A DNA stretch of 64,000 nt from Modestobacter muralis (lineage in GTDB: Bacteria; Actinomycetota; Actinomycetes; Mycobacteriales; Geodermatophilaceae). The position numbers and the translations under genes were made by a program. Shown one piece after another: positions 50,373 to 59,143 of this stretch (position 1 is its first letter; the number at the start of each line of letters is the position of its first letter). The stretch spans positions 372,001 through 436,000 of the forward strand of contig NZ_JAAGWH010000013.1 of assembly GCF_010682105.1 (NCBI RefSeq), given 5' to 3'. A model generated the notes under the pieces. That model was not told the origin of the DNA, did no database searches, and saw nothing but the letters and a program-made list of their open reading frames with translations.

Positions 50373-50639
50373 GTGGTCGGTGCTCTCCGGACGGGGGTCG
50401 CGCCGAGGGGTCGGTGCGCTCAGGGGTGCCGGCCCGGGGGACGCGGTCGTCCCGGCGGTGCGGACGTCGCCGGCGCCGGGCGACGGGGGTCCTCCCGTCG
50501 TGCCGGCCGGCGGACGGGTCCTCCCGGCCGCCGGAGCATAGGACGGCGGGGATGCGGAACCGGGCAGTTGCGGCTGTGACGCAGCCGGTGTCGCCGGTCC
50601 CCGACCGCTGCAGCCCGTCGCGGCAGTGGTGTTAGCGTC
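50373..50639. other. Intergenic region upstream of the TPP riboswitch, no gene recognised
   Basis: This spacer between the peptidase-LamG start and the riboswitch is GC-rich and contains only imperfect hairpins (for example around 50480-50540). A plus-strand promoter for thiM should lie near 50600-50640 (GTGTTAGCGT at about 50627 could be a -10). The upstream-extended minus frame reads Pro/Ala-rich and was not accepted as coding. Confidence 0.5.
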
Positions 50640-50645
50640 GCCTGC

Positions 50646-50722
50646 TGACACGGGGTGTCCCGACCGGGACTGAGATCACACCCGTCGAACCTGCTCCAGC
50701 TCTCGCTGGCGAAGGGATGTCA
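50646..50722 (+). promoter_or_regulatory. TPP riboswitch (THI element) controlling thiM operon
   Basis: The P1 stem pairs TGACA (50646-50650) with TGTCA (50718-50722). Conserved blocks lie between: GGGGTG, CTGAGA (50670-50675), ACACCC, GAACCTG (50687-50693) and GCGAAGGGA (50709-50717). GAAGGGA is also the likely thiM ribosome binding site (9 nt before GTG), so TPP binding may block translation directly. Confidence 0.95.
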
Positions 50723-50726
50723 CGGC

Positions 50727-51518
50727 GTGGACGCCACCTCACTGCGCGCCGCCAACGCGGCGCTGCGCAGCACCTCCCCCCTGGTGCACTGCCTCACCAA
50801 CACCGTCGTCCAGACGATCACCGCGAACGCGCTGCTGGCGGTGGGTGCGGCGCCGGCGATGGTCGACGAGCCGGCCGAGGCCGGCGAGTTCGCCGCAGTC
50901 GCCTCCGCGGTGCTGGTCAACGTGGGCACGGTGCACCAGCGCACCGCCGAGGCGATGCGGGTCGCCGCCCGGGCCGCCGGGCAGGCCGGCACGCCCTGGG
51001 TGCTCGACCCGGTCGCCGTCGGTGGGCTGACGTTCCGCACCGGGCTGGCCGTGGACCTCGTCGGCATGTCGCCCACCGTCGTGCGCGGCAACGCCTCGGA
51101 GGTGCTGGCGCTGGCCGGCGCGGGGAAGGGCGGCCGCGGCGTGGAGAGCGTCGACGGTCCCGAGGAGGCCCTCGAGGCCGCCGGCGAGCTGGCCCGGCGC
51201 ACCGGTGCGGTCGTCGCGGTCAGCGGCCCGGTCGACGTGGTCACCGACGGGCACCGGGTGGTCCGGGTCGGCGGCGGGTCGGTGCTGCTGACCCGCACCA
51301 CCGGCGCCGGCTGCGCGCTCGGCGGCCTGGTCGCCGCCTACGTCGCCGCCGCCGGGGACGCGCTCACCGGCACCGTCGCCGCGCACGCCCACGTGGCGCT
51401 GGCCGCCGAGGCCGCCGCCGCGACGGCGGCCGGCCCGGGCACCTTCGCCGCGCTGTGGCTGGACGCGCTGGACGCCGTGGACGGCGACGCGCTCACCCGC
51501 GCGCAGGTGAGCTGGTGA
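50727..51518 (+). CDS. thiM: Hydroxyethylthiazole kinase
   Basis: A 263-residue ribokinase-fold kinase that phosphorylates 4-methyl-5-hydroxyethylthiazole in thiazole salvage. The start [37 protein letters not shown] and the late Gly motif [11 protein letters not shown] (with catalytic Cys) are family marks. It is first in a thiM-thiE-thiD-tenA operon behind a TPP riboswitch, with 4-bp overlaps. The start GTG at 50727 lies 4 nt after the riboswitch P1 stem. Confidence 0.95.
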   Translation: MDATSLRAANAALRSTSPLVHCLTNTVVQTITANALLAVGAAPAMVDEPAEAGEFAAVASAVLVNVGTVHQRTAEAMRVAARAAGQAGTPWVLDPVAVGGLTFRTGLAVDLVGMSPTVVRGNASEVLALAGAGKGGRGVESVDGPEEALEAAGELARRTGAVVAVSGPVDVVTDGHRVVRVGGGSVLLTRTTGAGCALGGLVAAYVAAAGDALTGTVAAHAHVALAAEAAAATAAGPGTFAALWLDALDAVDGDALTRAQVSW

Positions 51519-52159
51519 CCCGCCGGTTGGACGCCACGCTCTACCTGGTCACCGACACCCTGCTCTGCGCGCCCCGGTCGGTGCCCGCGGTGGTGGCCGC
51601 GGCCGTCGCCGGTGGCGTCACCGCCGTCCAGGTGCGGGACAAGACCGCGAGCCGGCGCGACCTGCTGGCGTTGACCCGCGCCGTCCAGGCGGTGCTCGCG
51701 CCGACACCGCACGTCCCGCTGTTCGTCAACGACGCGGTGGACGTCGCGCTGGTCGCCGGCGCCGACGGCGTGCACGTCGGCCAGGACGACCTGCCCGCCG
51801 AGGAGGTGCGGGCGCTGCTCGGGCCCGACGCGCTGGTCGGGGTGTCCACCGGCAGCGACGCCGAGCTCGACGCCGTCCTGGCCCTCCCCGGCGGCACCGT
51901 GGACCTGGTCGGCATCGGCCCGGTGTGGTCCACGCCCACCAAGCCCGACGCGGGGGAGTCGCTGGAGCCCGCCGGGGTCCGCGCGCTGGCCGCACGCGCC
52001 CGGGCCGCGGGCCTGGTCGCGGTGGCGATCGGGGGCATCCACTCCTCCAACGCCTCGCTGGTGACCGGCGTCGACGGCATCTGCGTCGTCTCCGACGTCT
52101 GCGCCGCCGCCGACCCGGCGGAGGCGGCCCGGCTGCTGCGCGAGGAGATGGGGCGGTGA
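51515..52159 (+). CDS. thiE: Thiamine-phosphate synthase
   Basis: A 214-residue TIM-barrel enzyme that joins the pyrimidine and thiazole phosphates to thiamine phosphate. Marks: LYLVTDT at the start, [15 protein letters not shown] (pyrophosphate binding), [44 protein letters not shown] and [11 protein letters not shown]. The GTG overlaps the thiM stop (GTGA). It is the joining step of the salvage pathway encoded here; thiC and thiG are not in this window. Confidence 0.96.
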   Translation: MTRRLDATLYLVTDTLLCAPRSVPAVVAAAVAGGVTAVQVRDKTASRRDLLALTRAVQAVLAPTPHVPLFVNDAVDVALVAGADGVHVGQDDLPAEEVRALLGPDALVGVSTGSDAELDAVLALPGGTVDLVGIGPVWSTPTKPDAGESLEPAGVRALAARARAAGLVAVAIGGIHSSNASLVTGVDGICVVSDVCAAADPAEAARLLREEMGR

Positions 52160-52980
52160 CGGCGGCCGTGGCGCTGACCGTCGCCGGCAGCGACCCCAGC
52201 GGGGGCGCCGGCGTGCAGGCGGACCTGAAGACCTTCAGCGCACTGGGCACCTACGGCACCGCGGTGCTCACCGCGCTGACCGCGCAGAACACCCGCGGGG
52301 TCACCGGGGTGCACGGCGTCCCGGCGGACTTCGTGGCGCTGCAGCTGCAGACGCTGTTCGCCGACGTCACCGTGCACGCCACCAAGCTGGGCATGCTCGG
52401 CACCGCCGACGTCGTGCGGGAGGTGGCCCGGGTGCTGGCCGACCGTCCCGGCGGCCCGGTGGTCTGCGACCCGGTCATGGTCGCCACCAGCGGCGACCGG
52501 CTGATCTCGGCCGAGGCGGTGGACGCCGTGCGGGCCGACCTGCTGCCGGTCACCGACCTGCTCACCCCGAACGTGCCCGAGGCCGCCGCGCTGCTCGACG
52601 TCGCACCGGCCACCACGGTCGAGGAGCTGGCGCCCCAGGCCACGGCGCTGCTGGCGCTGGGCCCGGCGGCGGTGCTGCTCAAGGGCGGGCACCTGGGCGG
52701 GGAGCAGAGCGTCGACGTGCTGGTCACCGCGGGCGGGGTGCTGGAGACCCGGCGCCCCCGGGTGGCCACCACCTCCACCCACGGCACCGGCTGCACGCTG
52801 TCCTCCGCGCTGACCGCGCTGGCCGCGCAGGACCGCCTGGCCGGCCGCGAACCCGACTGGGCACCGCTGGTCGACCGGGCGCGCGACTACCTGCAGACGG
52901 CGCTGGAGGCCGGTGCCGCGCTCGGCGTGGGCTCCGGCCACGGCCCGGTGCACCACTTCGCCGGGTGGTGGGAGGCGTGA
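52156..52980 (+). CDS. thiD: Hydroxymethylpyrimidine/phosphomethylpyrimidine kinase
   Basis: A 274-residue ribokinase-family enzyme. It phosphorylates HMP and [33 protein letters not shown] is the start signature, [15 protein letters not shown] and [15 protein letters not shown] are internal, and [18 protein letters not shown] holds the catalytic Gly/Cys-rich loop. The start overlaps the thiE stop (GTGA), and its end overlaps tenA. Length matches the family without a ThiE fusion. Confidence 0.96.
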   Translation: MTAAVALTVAGSDPSGGAGVQADLKTFSALGTYGTAVLTALTAQNTRGVTGVHGVPADFVALQLQTLFADVTVHATKLGMLGTADVVREVARVLADRPGGPVVCDPVMVATSGDRLISAEAVDAVRADLLPVTDLLTPNVPEAAALLDVAPATTVEELAPQATALLALGPAAVLLKGGHLGGEQSVDVLVTAGGVLETRRPRVATTSTHGTGCTLSSALTALAAQDRLAGREPDWAPLVDRARDYLQTALEAGAALGVGSGHGPVHHFAGWWEA

Positions 52981-53648
52981 GCTTCACCGCCGACGCCTGG
53001 GCCGCCACGGCGGCGCTGCGCACCGCGATCGAGGAGTTGGCCTTCCTCACCGAGCTGGGCGAGGGCACGCTCGCCCCGGCGGCGTTCCGGCACTACCTGG
53101 AGCAGGACGCCCTCTACCTGGCCGGGTACGCGAAGGCGCTGGCCCTGCTGGCCGCCCGCGCAGACGACCCGGACGCGGCCGCCGTCTGGGCGGGCTCCGC
53201 GTCGGTCACCCGCACCGTCGAGACCGCGCTGCACGCCGACCTGCTCGGCTCCGAGCTGCTGGGCCCCGCGTCCGCCGAACTGCTGCACTCACCGACCTGC
53301 CTGGGCTACGTCTCCTACCTGGTGGCCACGGCCGCGACGGCGTCCTACGAGGTGGCCGCGGCGGCGGTGCTGCCCTGCTACTGGGTCTACGCCGACACCG
53401 GCGTCCGGCTGGCGGCGACCGCCCGCAGCACGCCCGGGCACCCCTACGCCCGCTGGGTCGCCACCTACGACGACCCGGCGTTCCAGGAGTCGACCCGCCG
53501 GGCGCGGCAGCTGGTGGACGAGGCCGCGGCGGCCACGCCGTCGGCGGTGCCGGCGATGCACCGGGCGTTCGCCCTGGCCACCCGCTACGAGCTGGAGTTC
53601 TGGCGCTCGGCACACGCGCAGGAGACCTGGGCGCACCCGCTGGGCTGA
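52977..53648 (+). CDS. tenA: TenA-family thiaminase II / aminopyrimidine aminohydrolase
   Basis: A 223-residue all-helical TenA protein that salvages pyrimidine from degraded thiamine. Marks: HYLEQDALYLAGYAKALALLA near the start, LPCYWVYADTG with the active-site Cys, and a conserved Glu in RYELEFWRSAHAQE near the end. The GTG at 52977 overlaps thiD's stop (GTGA). The TPP riboswitch at 50646 should control it too. The HMP analogue it acts on fits the salvage context. Confidence 0.92.
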   Translation: MSFTADAWAATAALRTAIEELAFLTELGEGTLAPAAFRHYLEQDALYLAGYAKALALLAARADDPDAAAVWAGSASVTRTVETALHADLLGSELLGPASAELLHSPTCLGYVSYLVATAATASYEVAAAAVLPCYWVYADTGVRLAATARSTPGHPYARWVATYDDPAFQESTRRARQLVDEAAAATPSAVPAMHRAFALATRYELEFWRSAHAQETWAHPLG

Positions 53649-53663
53649 CCCCGCCCGTCCGGC

Positions 53664-54347
53664 TCAGCCCTCGGAGATGACCTGGCGCAGCACCCGGGCG
53701 GCCAGCTCGTCGCCACCGGCCGCGGCGATGGAGAAGTGCTCGATCGCGCCGTCGACGTCACCGGCGCCCAGCAGCAGCACCCCGAGGTTGTGGTGGGAGT
53801 GGATGTCACCGCCCTCGATGCCGGCCCGGTAGGCGGCCTCGGCGGCGACGACGTCGTCCAGCTCCTCGCGGTAGATGTTGCCCAGCGGCAGCCAGCTGGC
53901 GACCTCACCGCGGACGGCGCCGCGCTCCAGGACGCTGCGGGCCTCCTCGACCCGCCCGGTGACGCGGAGCAGGTCGGCCAGGCCGGCGCGGGCGGAGTGC
54001 GAGTGGTCGGCGCCGGCGCGCAGCTGCGGCTCCAGCGCGGTGTCCCGGCTCTCGACCCAGCGCCAGCAGGCGAGGGTCCCGGCGGCGGTCAGGTTGCCGG
54101 CGTCGGCGGCCAGCTGGGCCCAGTGCCAGGACTCCAGGTGCCGGCCGGCCTCGCGCAGCAGGTGCGCCAGCTCGAGCGCGGCGGGGGCGTCGCCCCGCTC
54201 GGCGGCCTCGCGCAGCGACCGCTCGCGGAGGGTCTCGACGGTGTCGGGTCCGTCGGGGGTGGGGTCCTGCGCCGGCTCGGCAGGGTCGCCCGGGGACCGG
54301 GCGACGAGGTGGTCGTCGTCCGAGGGGAACTGGGGGTCCAGGGGCAC
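53664..54347 (-). CDS. TPR-repeat protein, unknown function
   Basis: A 227-residue cytoplasmic protein. After an acidic, Pro/Asp-rich N-terminus come several TPR-like helical pairs (about 52-225): ESWHWAQLAADAGNLTAAGTLA, RAGLADLLRVTGRVEEARSVLERG, AAEAAYRAGIEGGDIHSHHNLGVLLLGAGDVDGAIEHFSIAAAGG. These are typical of tetratricopeptide or Sel1-like scaffold proteins. GTG at 54347 is chosen since the sequence becomes conserved-looking from there; GTG at 54404 (5 bp from the dinB stop) is possible. The partner is unknown; it follows dinB closely and may share its mRNA. Confidence 0.75.
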   Translation of the reverse strand: MPLDPQFPSDDDHLVARSPGDPAEPAQDPTPDGPDTVETLRERSLREAAERGDAPAALELAHLLREAGRHLESWHWAQLAADAGNLTAAGTLACWRWVESRDTALEPQLRAGADHSHSARAGLADLLRVTGRVEEARSVLERGAVRGEVASWLPLGNIYREELDDVVAAEAAYRAGIEGGDIHSHHNLGVLLLGAGDVDGAIEHFSIAAAGGDELAARVLRQVISEG

Positions 54348-54408
54348 GCTCGGAGTCTGTCGTGCCCGGGCGTCCGCGCGCCTCACCCCAGGGGGCTGGT
54401 CCACCCGT

Positions 54409-55749
54409 TCAGGGGGTCCAGTCCGGAGGGTCGGCCGGCTGCAGCGCCGGGTCGTCGGCGGGCAGCGTGCGCACCGGGCCGGGGGTGGTCAGCGGGCCCT
54501 CGAAGCGCACGGTCACCCGGTTGAGCCCGCTGCCCCACACCCAGCCCGCGCCGTGGTCGGGGTGGACGACGTCCTGCCCCGGGTACCAGGCGTGCACCGC
54601 GGCGCCCGGCCGCGGGTCGTCGGGCACCGGCTCGACGTCCGGCTCCTCGGCGGCGGGCTCCACGACCGGTGCGGCCTCGGTGGCGAACAGGTCGCCCTGG
54701 GCGTAGGGCGAGAGCCCGGAGACGCCGACGCCGAGCAGCCGCAGCCCGCCCGAGCGGTCGACGGCGGTCAGCAGCCGGTGCGCGACCTCGGCGATGTGCC
54801 GCGGGTCGTCGACGGCGTGCGCGAGGGTCTGCGAGCGGGTGAGGGTGCTGAAGTCGTAGCGGCGGACCTTGAGGGTCACCGTGCGCCCGGAGGTGCCCGA
54901 GCGCTGCAGCCGCACCCCGACCCGGGTGGCGAGCGCGTCGACCTCGGCGGCCAGCCGCGCGGGGTCGGTGACGTCGCGGGCGAAGGTCTCCTCCGCGCTG
55001 ACCGACTTGGCCTCCCGGTCGGCGACCACCGGCCGGTCGTCGTCGGCACGGGCCAGCCGGTACAGCCCGGCGCCGTTGGCCTGGCCGACCAGGCTCGTCA
55101 GGTCCACGAGCGAGAGCCGGTGCAGGTCGCCGACGGTCTTCACCTTGATCTGCGCCAGCCGCTCGGCGGTGACCGGGCCGACGCCGCCCAGCGCCCGCAC
55201 CGGCAGCGGGTGCAGCACCTCGAGCTCCGAGCCGGCCGGGACGACGGTGAGCCCGTCGGGCTTGTCCAGCTCCGAGCCGATCTTGGCCAGCGACTTGGAC
55301 GTGCCGATGCCCACCGACCCGGTGACCCCGCCGGTGGCCGCGGCGAGGCGCGCCTTGAGGTCGGTCGCCATCGCGGTGAGCCCGGCGATGCCCAGGTCGT
55401 GCCCGCCGGCGGCCAGGTCGACGTAGGCCTCGTCGATGGAGACCGGCTCGACCAGCGGGGACAGGTCGCGCAGCAGCGCCATCACCACCTCCGAGGTGCG
55501 CCGGTAGGCGGCGAACCGGCCGCCGAGGAACGCCGTCCCGGGTGGGCAGAGCCGCCGCGCCTCGGCGGTGGGCATGGCGCTGCGGGCGCCGAACGCCCGC
55601 GCCTCGTAGGAGGCGGTGGCCACCACACCGCGCCCACCGGTGCCGCCGACGACCACCGGCCGGCCGCGCAGGGAGGGCTTGTCGCGCTGCTCGACCGCGG
55701 CGAAGAAGGCGTCGAGGTCCAGGTGCAGGATGCTCGGCTCACGCCGCAC
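54409..55749 (-). CDS. dinB: DNA polymerase IV (Y-family)
   Basis: A 446-residue translesion polymerase. Catalytic acidic residues D11 in SILHLDLDAFFAAVEQ and D106-E107 in VSIDEAYVDLA are visible, followed by the thumb helix-hairpin-helix (ALGGVGPVTAERLAQIKVKTVGDL) and the little-finger domain (about 240-360, TLKVRRYDFSTLTRSQTL). After the LGVGVSGL end, there is an extra C-terminal tail of about 90 residues, rich in Pro, Glu and Asp, beyond the normal family length. The GTG at 55749 (VRREPSILHLDLD) matches homologues and follows a GGGGG run; an ATG at 55800 adds 17 Gly/Ser-rich residues. A LexA box was not found upstream. Confidence 0.93.
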   Translation of the reverse strand: MRREPSILHLDLDAFFAAVEQRDKPSLRGRPVVVGGTGGRGVVATASYEARAFGARSAMPTAEARRLCPPGTAFLGGRFAAYRRTSEVVMALLRDLSPLVEPVSIDEAYVDLAAGGHDLGIAGLTAMATDLKARLAAATGGVTGSVGIGTSKSLAKIGSELDKPDGLTVVPAGSELEVLHPLPVRALGGVGPVTAERLAQIKVKTVGDLHRLSLVDLTSLVGQANGAGLYRLARADDDRPVVADREAKSVSAEETFARDVTDPARLAAEVDALATRVGVRLQRSGTSGRTVTLKVRRYDFSTLTRSQTLAHAVDDPRHIAEVAHRLLTAVDRSGGLRLLGVGVSGLSPYAQGDLFATEAAPVVEPAAEEPDVEPVPDDPRPGAAVHAWYPGQDVVHPDHGAGWVWGSGLNRVTVRFEGPLTTPGPVRTLPADDPALQPADPPDWTP

Positions 55750-55798
55750 GCCCGTCCCCCCTCCACCGCCGCTCCGACCGACCCTCGATGATGCCCCC

Positions 55799-56383
55799 AT
55801 GGTCGAGCCGAGCGCATGGACGCAGATCACCCAGTCCGACCCCGAGCACTCGCACCGCTACGTCGAGCGGTTCCGCGCGATGGCCGCCCGCGGCGCCGAC
55901 CTCGCCGGGGAGGCGCGGCTGGTCGACGCGCTGCTGCCGCGCGGCGCCCGGGTGCTCGACGCCGGCTGCGGCCCGGGCCGGGTGGGCGCGGTGCTGCACG
56001 CCGCCGGGCACACGGTGGTCGGCGTGGACGGCGACCCGGTGCTCATCGCCGCCGCCGAGGCCGACCACCCCGGTCCGCGGTGGGTGGTCGGCGACCTCGC
56101 CGAGCTCGACCTGGGCGAGCAGTTCGACGGCATCGTCTGCGCCGGCAACGTGATGGCGTTCCTGGCGCCCAGCACCCGGCGCGAGGTGCTGCGGCGGCTG
56201 CGGGCGCACCTGGCCGACGGCGGCAGGGCGGCATTCGGCTTCGGCGCGGGCCGCGGCTACGAGTTCGACGAGTTCCTCACCGACGCCCGCGCCACCGGCT
56301 GGGAGGCGGACCTGCTGCTGTCCACCTGGGACCTGCGGCCCTCCACCCCGGACGCCGACTTCCTGGTCGCCGTCCTGCGCTGA
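55799..56383 (+). CDS. Class I SAM-dependent methyltransferase
   Basis: A 194-residue small methyltransferase. Motif I ARVLDAGCGPGRVGAVLHAAGHTVVGVDGD (SAM binding, about 47-78), then PRWVVGDLAELDLGEQFDGIVCAGNVMAFL (motifs II-IV), and a C-terminal beta strand region GGRAAFGFGAG. The ATG overlaps the alternative dinB start region on the other strand. The promoter must lie within the first bases of dinB or just above. The acceptor is unknown. It is followed by a cupin gene 16 bp later. Confidence 0.9.
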   Translation: MVEPSAWTQITQSDPEHSHRYVERFRAMAARGADLAGEARLVDALLPRGARVLDAGCGPGRVGAVLHAAGHTVVGVDGDPVLIAAAEADHPGPRWVVGDLAELDLGEQFDGIVCAGNVMAFLAPSTRREVLRRLRAHLADGGRAAFGFGAGRGYEFDEFLTDARATGWEADLLLSTWDLRPSTPDADFLVAVLR

Positions 56384-56399
56384 GGAGCAGGCTCGGGGC

Positions 56400-56858
56400 A
56401 TGACCCACCTGCCCGACCCGGCCACGTTCTCCCGCCAGGAGGACCAGCGCTCCGCCGGCCGCACCCGGTTCCTCGCCACCGGCGACCAGACCCGCGGCGA
56501 CTTCGGCCTGTTCGAGGTGACCATGGCGCCGGGCGGCAGCGGCCCCGGGCCGCACCTGCACCGCACGTTCAGCGAGTCCTTCCACGTGCTGGAGGGGTCG
56601 CTGGCGGTGCTCGCGAACGGCGGGTGGACGACGGCGCACGCCGGGGACCTGGTGTACGTGCCCCGCTCCGCCGTGCACGGCTTCCGCTCGGCCGGGCCGG
56701 ACGTCGGCGCCCGCTTCCTGGTCCTGTTCACCCCCGGCATCCCACGGGAGGCGTACTTCACCGGTCTGGTCGAGCTGCACGCCGGCGGCCGGACGCCGTC
56801 CACGGAGGAGATCGACGCCTTCGCGCTGGAGCACGACCAGCTCAACCTCCGCGACTGA
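56400..56858 (+). CDS. Cupin-domain protein
   Basis: A 152-residue single cupin. Motif 1 PGGSGPGPHLHRTFSESFHVLEGSLAVLANG (HxH...E) and motif 2 AGDLVYVPRSAVHGFRSAGPDVGARFLVLFTPG are complete with the metal-binding His, His, Glu and His residues. The fold suggests a metal-dependent enzyme or sensor of small size. It follows the methyltransferase (TGAGGAGCAGGCTCGGGGC between them) and probably shares an operon. Substrate unknown. Confidence 0.88.
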   Translation: MTHLPDPATFSRQEDQRSAGRTRFLATGDQTRGDFGLFEVTMAPGGSGPGPHLHRTFSESFHVLEGSLAVLANGGWTTAHAGDLVYVPRSAVHGFRSAGPDVGARFLVLFTPGIPREAYFTGLVELHAGGRTPSTEEIDAFALEHDQLNLRD

Positions 56859-56873
56859 CCGCCGTCCCGGGGC

Positions 56874-57035
56874 TCATCCCAGGGAGAGGCGGGTGGCGGA
56901 CCGGCGGAGGGTGACCGTCTGGCCGTAGGAGAGGTGCGGGCCGGAGTCCACCGTCGCCACCCGGGACGGCGGCCGATCCGCGCAGCTGTACCGCCGCGGC
57001 CCGGCGGCGGCGCTGCACCCGCCGCTGCGGCGCAC
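56874..57035 (-). CDS. Possible small or degraded gene (53 residues)
   Basis: This frame ends in a normal stop and starts at GTG 57035. The 53 residues include two Cys and a run that looks like the end of a real protein (TVDSGPHLSYGQTVTLRRSATRL). An in-frame TGA lies just upstream of the start, and it faces the LGFP gene's promoter. It may be a short gene or the 3' remnant of a longer one. I do not recognise the family. Confidence 0.3.
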   Translation of the reverse strand: MRRSGGCSAAAGPRRYSCADRPPSRVATVDSGPHLSYGQTVTLRRSATRLSLG

Positions 57036-57175
57036 CGAGGGCTGAGCGCAGCGCCGGCCGGACCCGGGCCGTCAGCCGTGCAGAAAGGGGGTGTGCGGTG
57101 GGTGTCACCAGCGCTACGGTCCGGCGTCGTCCGGTACGGGCGCGCACGGCGCCGACGACGAACGGGAGACCTCCG

Positions 57176-58147
57176 ATGACCAGCTCCGCTCCTGGAGGAC
57201 CCCACCTGCTGCGGCGCGCGCGGGCCGCCGCCACGCTCGTCCTCGGCCTGCTGGCCGTGCTGTTGCTCTCCACGGCACCGGCCCAGGCCGCGCCGCCCGG
57301 TGCGCCGACTGCCTCGCTCGTCACGCCCACGATCGCGGACCTCAGCCCGATCCGGCTCGCGTACCACCGATCCGGCGCCTCCTCCGGGCCACTCGGCGCG
57401 CAGGTGAGCGGTGAGATCTGCGGGCTGGTCCGCTCGGGGTGCTACCAGCACTACACCGGCGGCTCCATCTACTGGTCGCCCACCACCGGCGCGGTCATCG
57501 TCCTGAACCAGGTGCGCGACCGCTGGGCCGCCCAGGGCTGGGAGCGGGGCGCGCTGGGCTACCCGATCTCGGGCACCTTCTGCGGGCTGCGCGACGGCGG
57601 TTGTGGCGAGCACTTCGAGGGCGGGTCCGTCTACTGGTCGCCGGCCACGGGTGCCCGCCAGGTCGCCGGCGTCGTCCGTGACCGGTGGTCGGCCACCGGC
57701 TGGGAGTCCGGGCAGCTGGGCTACCCGACCAGCGAGCTGTTCTGCGGCCTGCGCGACGGCGGGTGCGGCCAGCACTTCCAGGGCGGGTCGATCTACTGGA
57801 CGCCGGCCGGCGGGCCCGTCGTCGTCACCACCGCCGTCCGCGACCGCTGGGCCGCGCAGGGCTGGGAGAACGGCCCACTCGGCTACCCGACCCGCGACAC
57901 CTTCTGCGGGCTGCGCGGCAACGGCTGCGGCCAGCACTTCCAGGGCGGGTCGGTCTACCGGTCGGCCTCCACCCCGACCGTCGTCGTCCCGGTCGTGTTC
58001 CGGGACGCCTGGGCCGCTCAGGGCTGGGAGAACGGCCCGCTGGGCTACCCGACCGGGGAGACCTTCGACTACCGCGGCATGCTCGCCCAGTCCTTCCAGG
58101 GCGGCACGCTGGTGCGGCTGGCCGACGGCCGGGTGGTGCGCGGCTGA
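57176..58147 (+). CDS. Secreted LGFP-repeat protein
   Basis: A 323-residue exported protein. The signal peptide (about 1-40, ending AQA^APP) is followed by five LGFP-type repeats (about 55-323), each about 55 residues with the pattern D-R-W-A-A-Q-G-W-E-x-G-x-L-G-Y-P-T, then F-C-G-L-x-x-G-G-C-G-Q-H-F-x-G-G-S-I/V-Y-W. Each repeat has a Cys pair, so repeats may be disulphide-bonded. LGFP repeats are thought to anchor proteins to the actinobacterial cell wall. No catalytic domain is attached. A GGGAGA ribosome site is 6-7 nt before the ATG. Confidence 0.9.
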   Translation: MTSSAPGGPHLLRRARAAATLVLGLLAVLLLSTAPAQAAPPGAPTASLVTPTIADLSPIRLAYHRSGASSGPLGAQVSGEICGLVRSGCYQHYTGGSIYWSPTTGAVIVLNQVRDRWAAQGWERGALGYPISGTFCGLRDGGCGEHFEGGSVYWSPATGARQVAGVVRDRWSATGWESGQLGYPTSELFCGLRDGGCGQHFQGGSIYWTPAGGPVVVTTAVRDRWAAQGWENGPLGYPTRDTFCGLRGNGCGQHFQGGSVYRSASTPTVVVPVVFRDAWAAQGWENGPLGYPTGETFDYRGMLAQSFQGGTLVRLADGRVVRG

Positions 58148-58153
58148 GCGGGG

Positions 58154-58187
58154 GAGTGACCCCGGCGCCGCGGCGCCGGGGTCACTC
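58154..58187. terminator. 34-bp perfect palindrome shared by two convergent genes
   Basis: Arms GAGTGACCCCGGCGCCG and its exact complement, with no spacer (centre between 58170 and 58171). It lies 7 bp after the LGFP stop and includes the stop codon of the HNH gene (58182-58184), so it can terminate both. Confidence 0.85.
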
Positions 58188-59054
58188 GCAGGCGACGCCG
58201 TCCCCGTCGCCGTCCATGCTGTCGGACCAGCCCGGGTCGCCCCGGTGCAGCGGCGCCGCGCCTGCGGCCCGGACTGCGGCACAGTTCACGTAGGGCTCGG
58301 TCCGTGGGGCGCTGGACGGGGCCGCGGGGGTGCCGGCCGCGGGTGCGGTGTCCGGGCCGGGGACCGGCTGGTCGGGGCAGGTCTCCAGCACCCGGGTGAT
58401 CGCGTCGTGCTCGGCCTGGGTCACCCACAGCCCGTAGGTGGCCTTCACCGCGACCTGCCGGGCGACGTAGGTGCAGCGGTACCCGGTGACGTCGGGCAGC
58501 CAGGTGGCGGCGTCGGCGGCGCCCTTCTGGCGGTTGGCGGAGTAGTCGACGGCCAGCAGGTTGAGCGGGTCGTTGGCGAACGACGTGCGGCGGGCCTCGT
58601 CCCAGGCGAAGGCGCCGGTCTGCCAGCCGTTGCTCAGCGCGACCACGTGGTCGATGTCGACGCTGCTGCCGTCGCCCTTCTCGAACCGGATCGTCTGCCC
58701 GGTGTAGGGGTCGGCGAGGGTGCCGGTGACCACGACGCAGTCGCTGCCGGCCTTGAACGCCTCGTCGACGAGGTCGCGGGCCAGGACGTCGTTGCGGGTG
58801 TCGCAGCCGTTGCGGTCGACGTCGGCCCACTGCTGACCGAACTGGTCACGGTCGTAGCCGGTCTCGGGGGCGCGCCCCTTGACCGCGAGCCGGGCCAGGA
58901 CGTCGGTCGCGCGCTCACCCGCGGTGGGTGCGCCGGGCTGCGCCTGCCGGGCGGCCTCGGAGACGGCGTCCGGGGTCGTGACGGGGGCGATGGTCTGGCA
59001 GCCGGCGGTGCCCAACGCCGTGGCGGCCAGCAGGACGGCGATGCGGTGTTTCAC
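58182..59054 (-). CDS. Secreted HNH nuclease lipoprotein with Excalibur motif
   Basis: A 290-residue exported protein. The lipobox GTAGC (C19) predicts a lipoprotein. The central DUF1524-like HNH part (about 70-215) includes DIDHVVALSNGWQTGAFAW with the HNH His, and NLLAVDYSANRQKGAAD with the following Asn/Lys, as in the GmrSD C-terminal and secreted HNH nuclease families. The end is an Excalibur calcium-binding motif: PGWSDSMDGDGDGVACE with a Cys pair. It is convergent with the LGFP gene and shares its terminator. A non-specific extracellular nuclease is likely; the activity is inferred. Confidence 0.88.
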   Translation of the reverse strand: MKHRIAVLLAATALGTAGCQTIAPVTTPDAVSEAARQAQPGAPTAGERATDVLARLAVKGRAPETGYDRDQFGQQWADVDRNGCDTRNDVLARDLVDEAFKAGSDCVVVTGTLADPYTGQTIRFEKGDGSSVDIDHVVALSNGWQTGAFAWDEARRTSFANDPLNLLAVDYSANRQKGAADAATWLPDVTGYRCTYVARQVAVKATYGLWVTQAEHDAITRVLETCPDQPVPGPDTAPAAGTPAAPSSAPRTEPYVNCAAVRAAGAAPLHRGDPGWSDSMDGDGDGVACE

Positions 59055-59143
59055 GTGGATCCCCCGGGAGTCGATCAGCTCCCGACGCTACGAGCGGACC
59101 AGGCCGATCTTCCGCAGCGACGCGCGGTCACGCCCGTGAGGAC

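Noticed and set aside
50373-50651. N-terminal extension of peptidase-LamG copy B
   Set aside because: The extra 93 residues are Pro/Ala/Gly-rich, unlike copy A, and overlap the riboswitch region; starting at 50372 gives the same 463-residue length as copy A.
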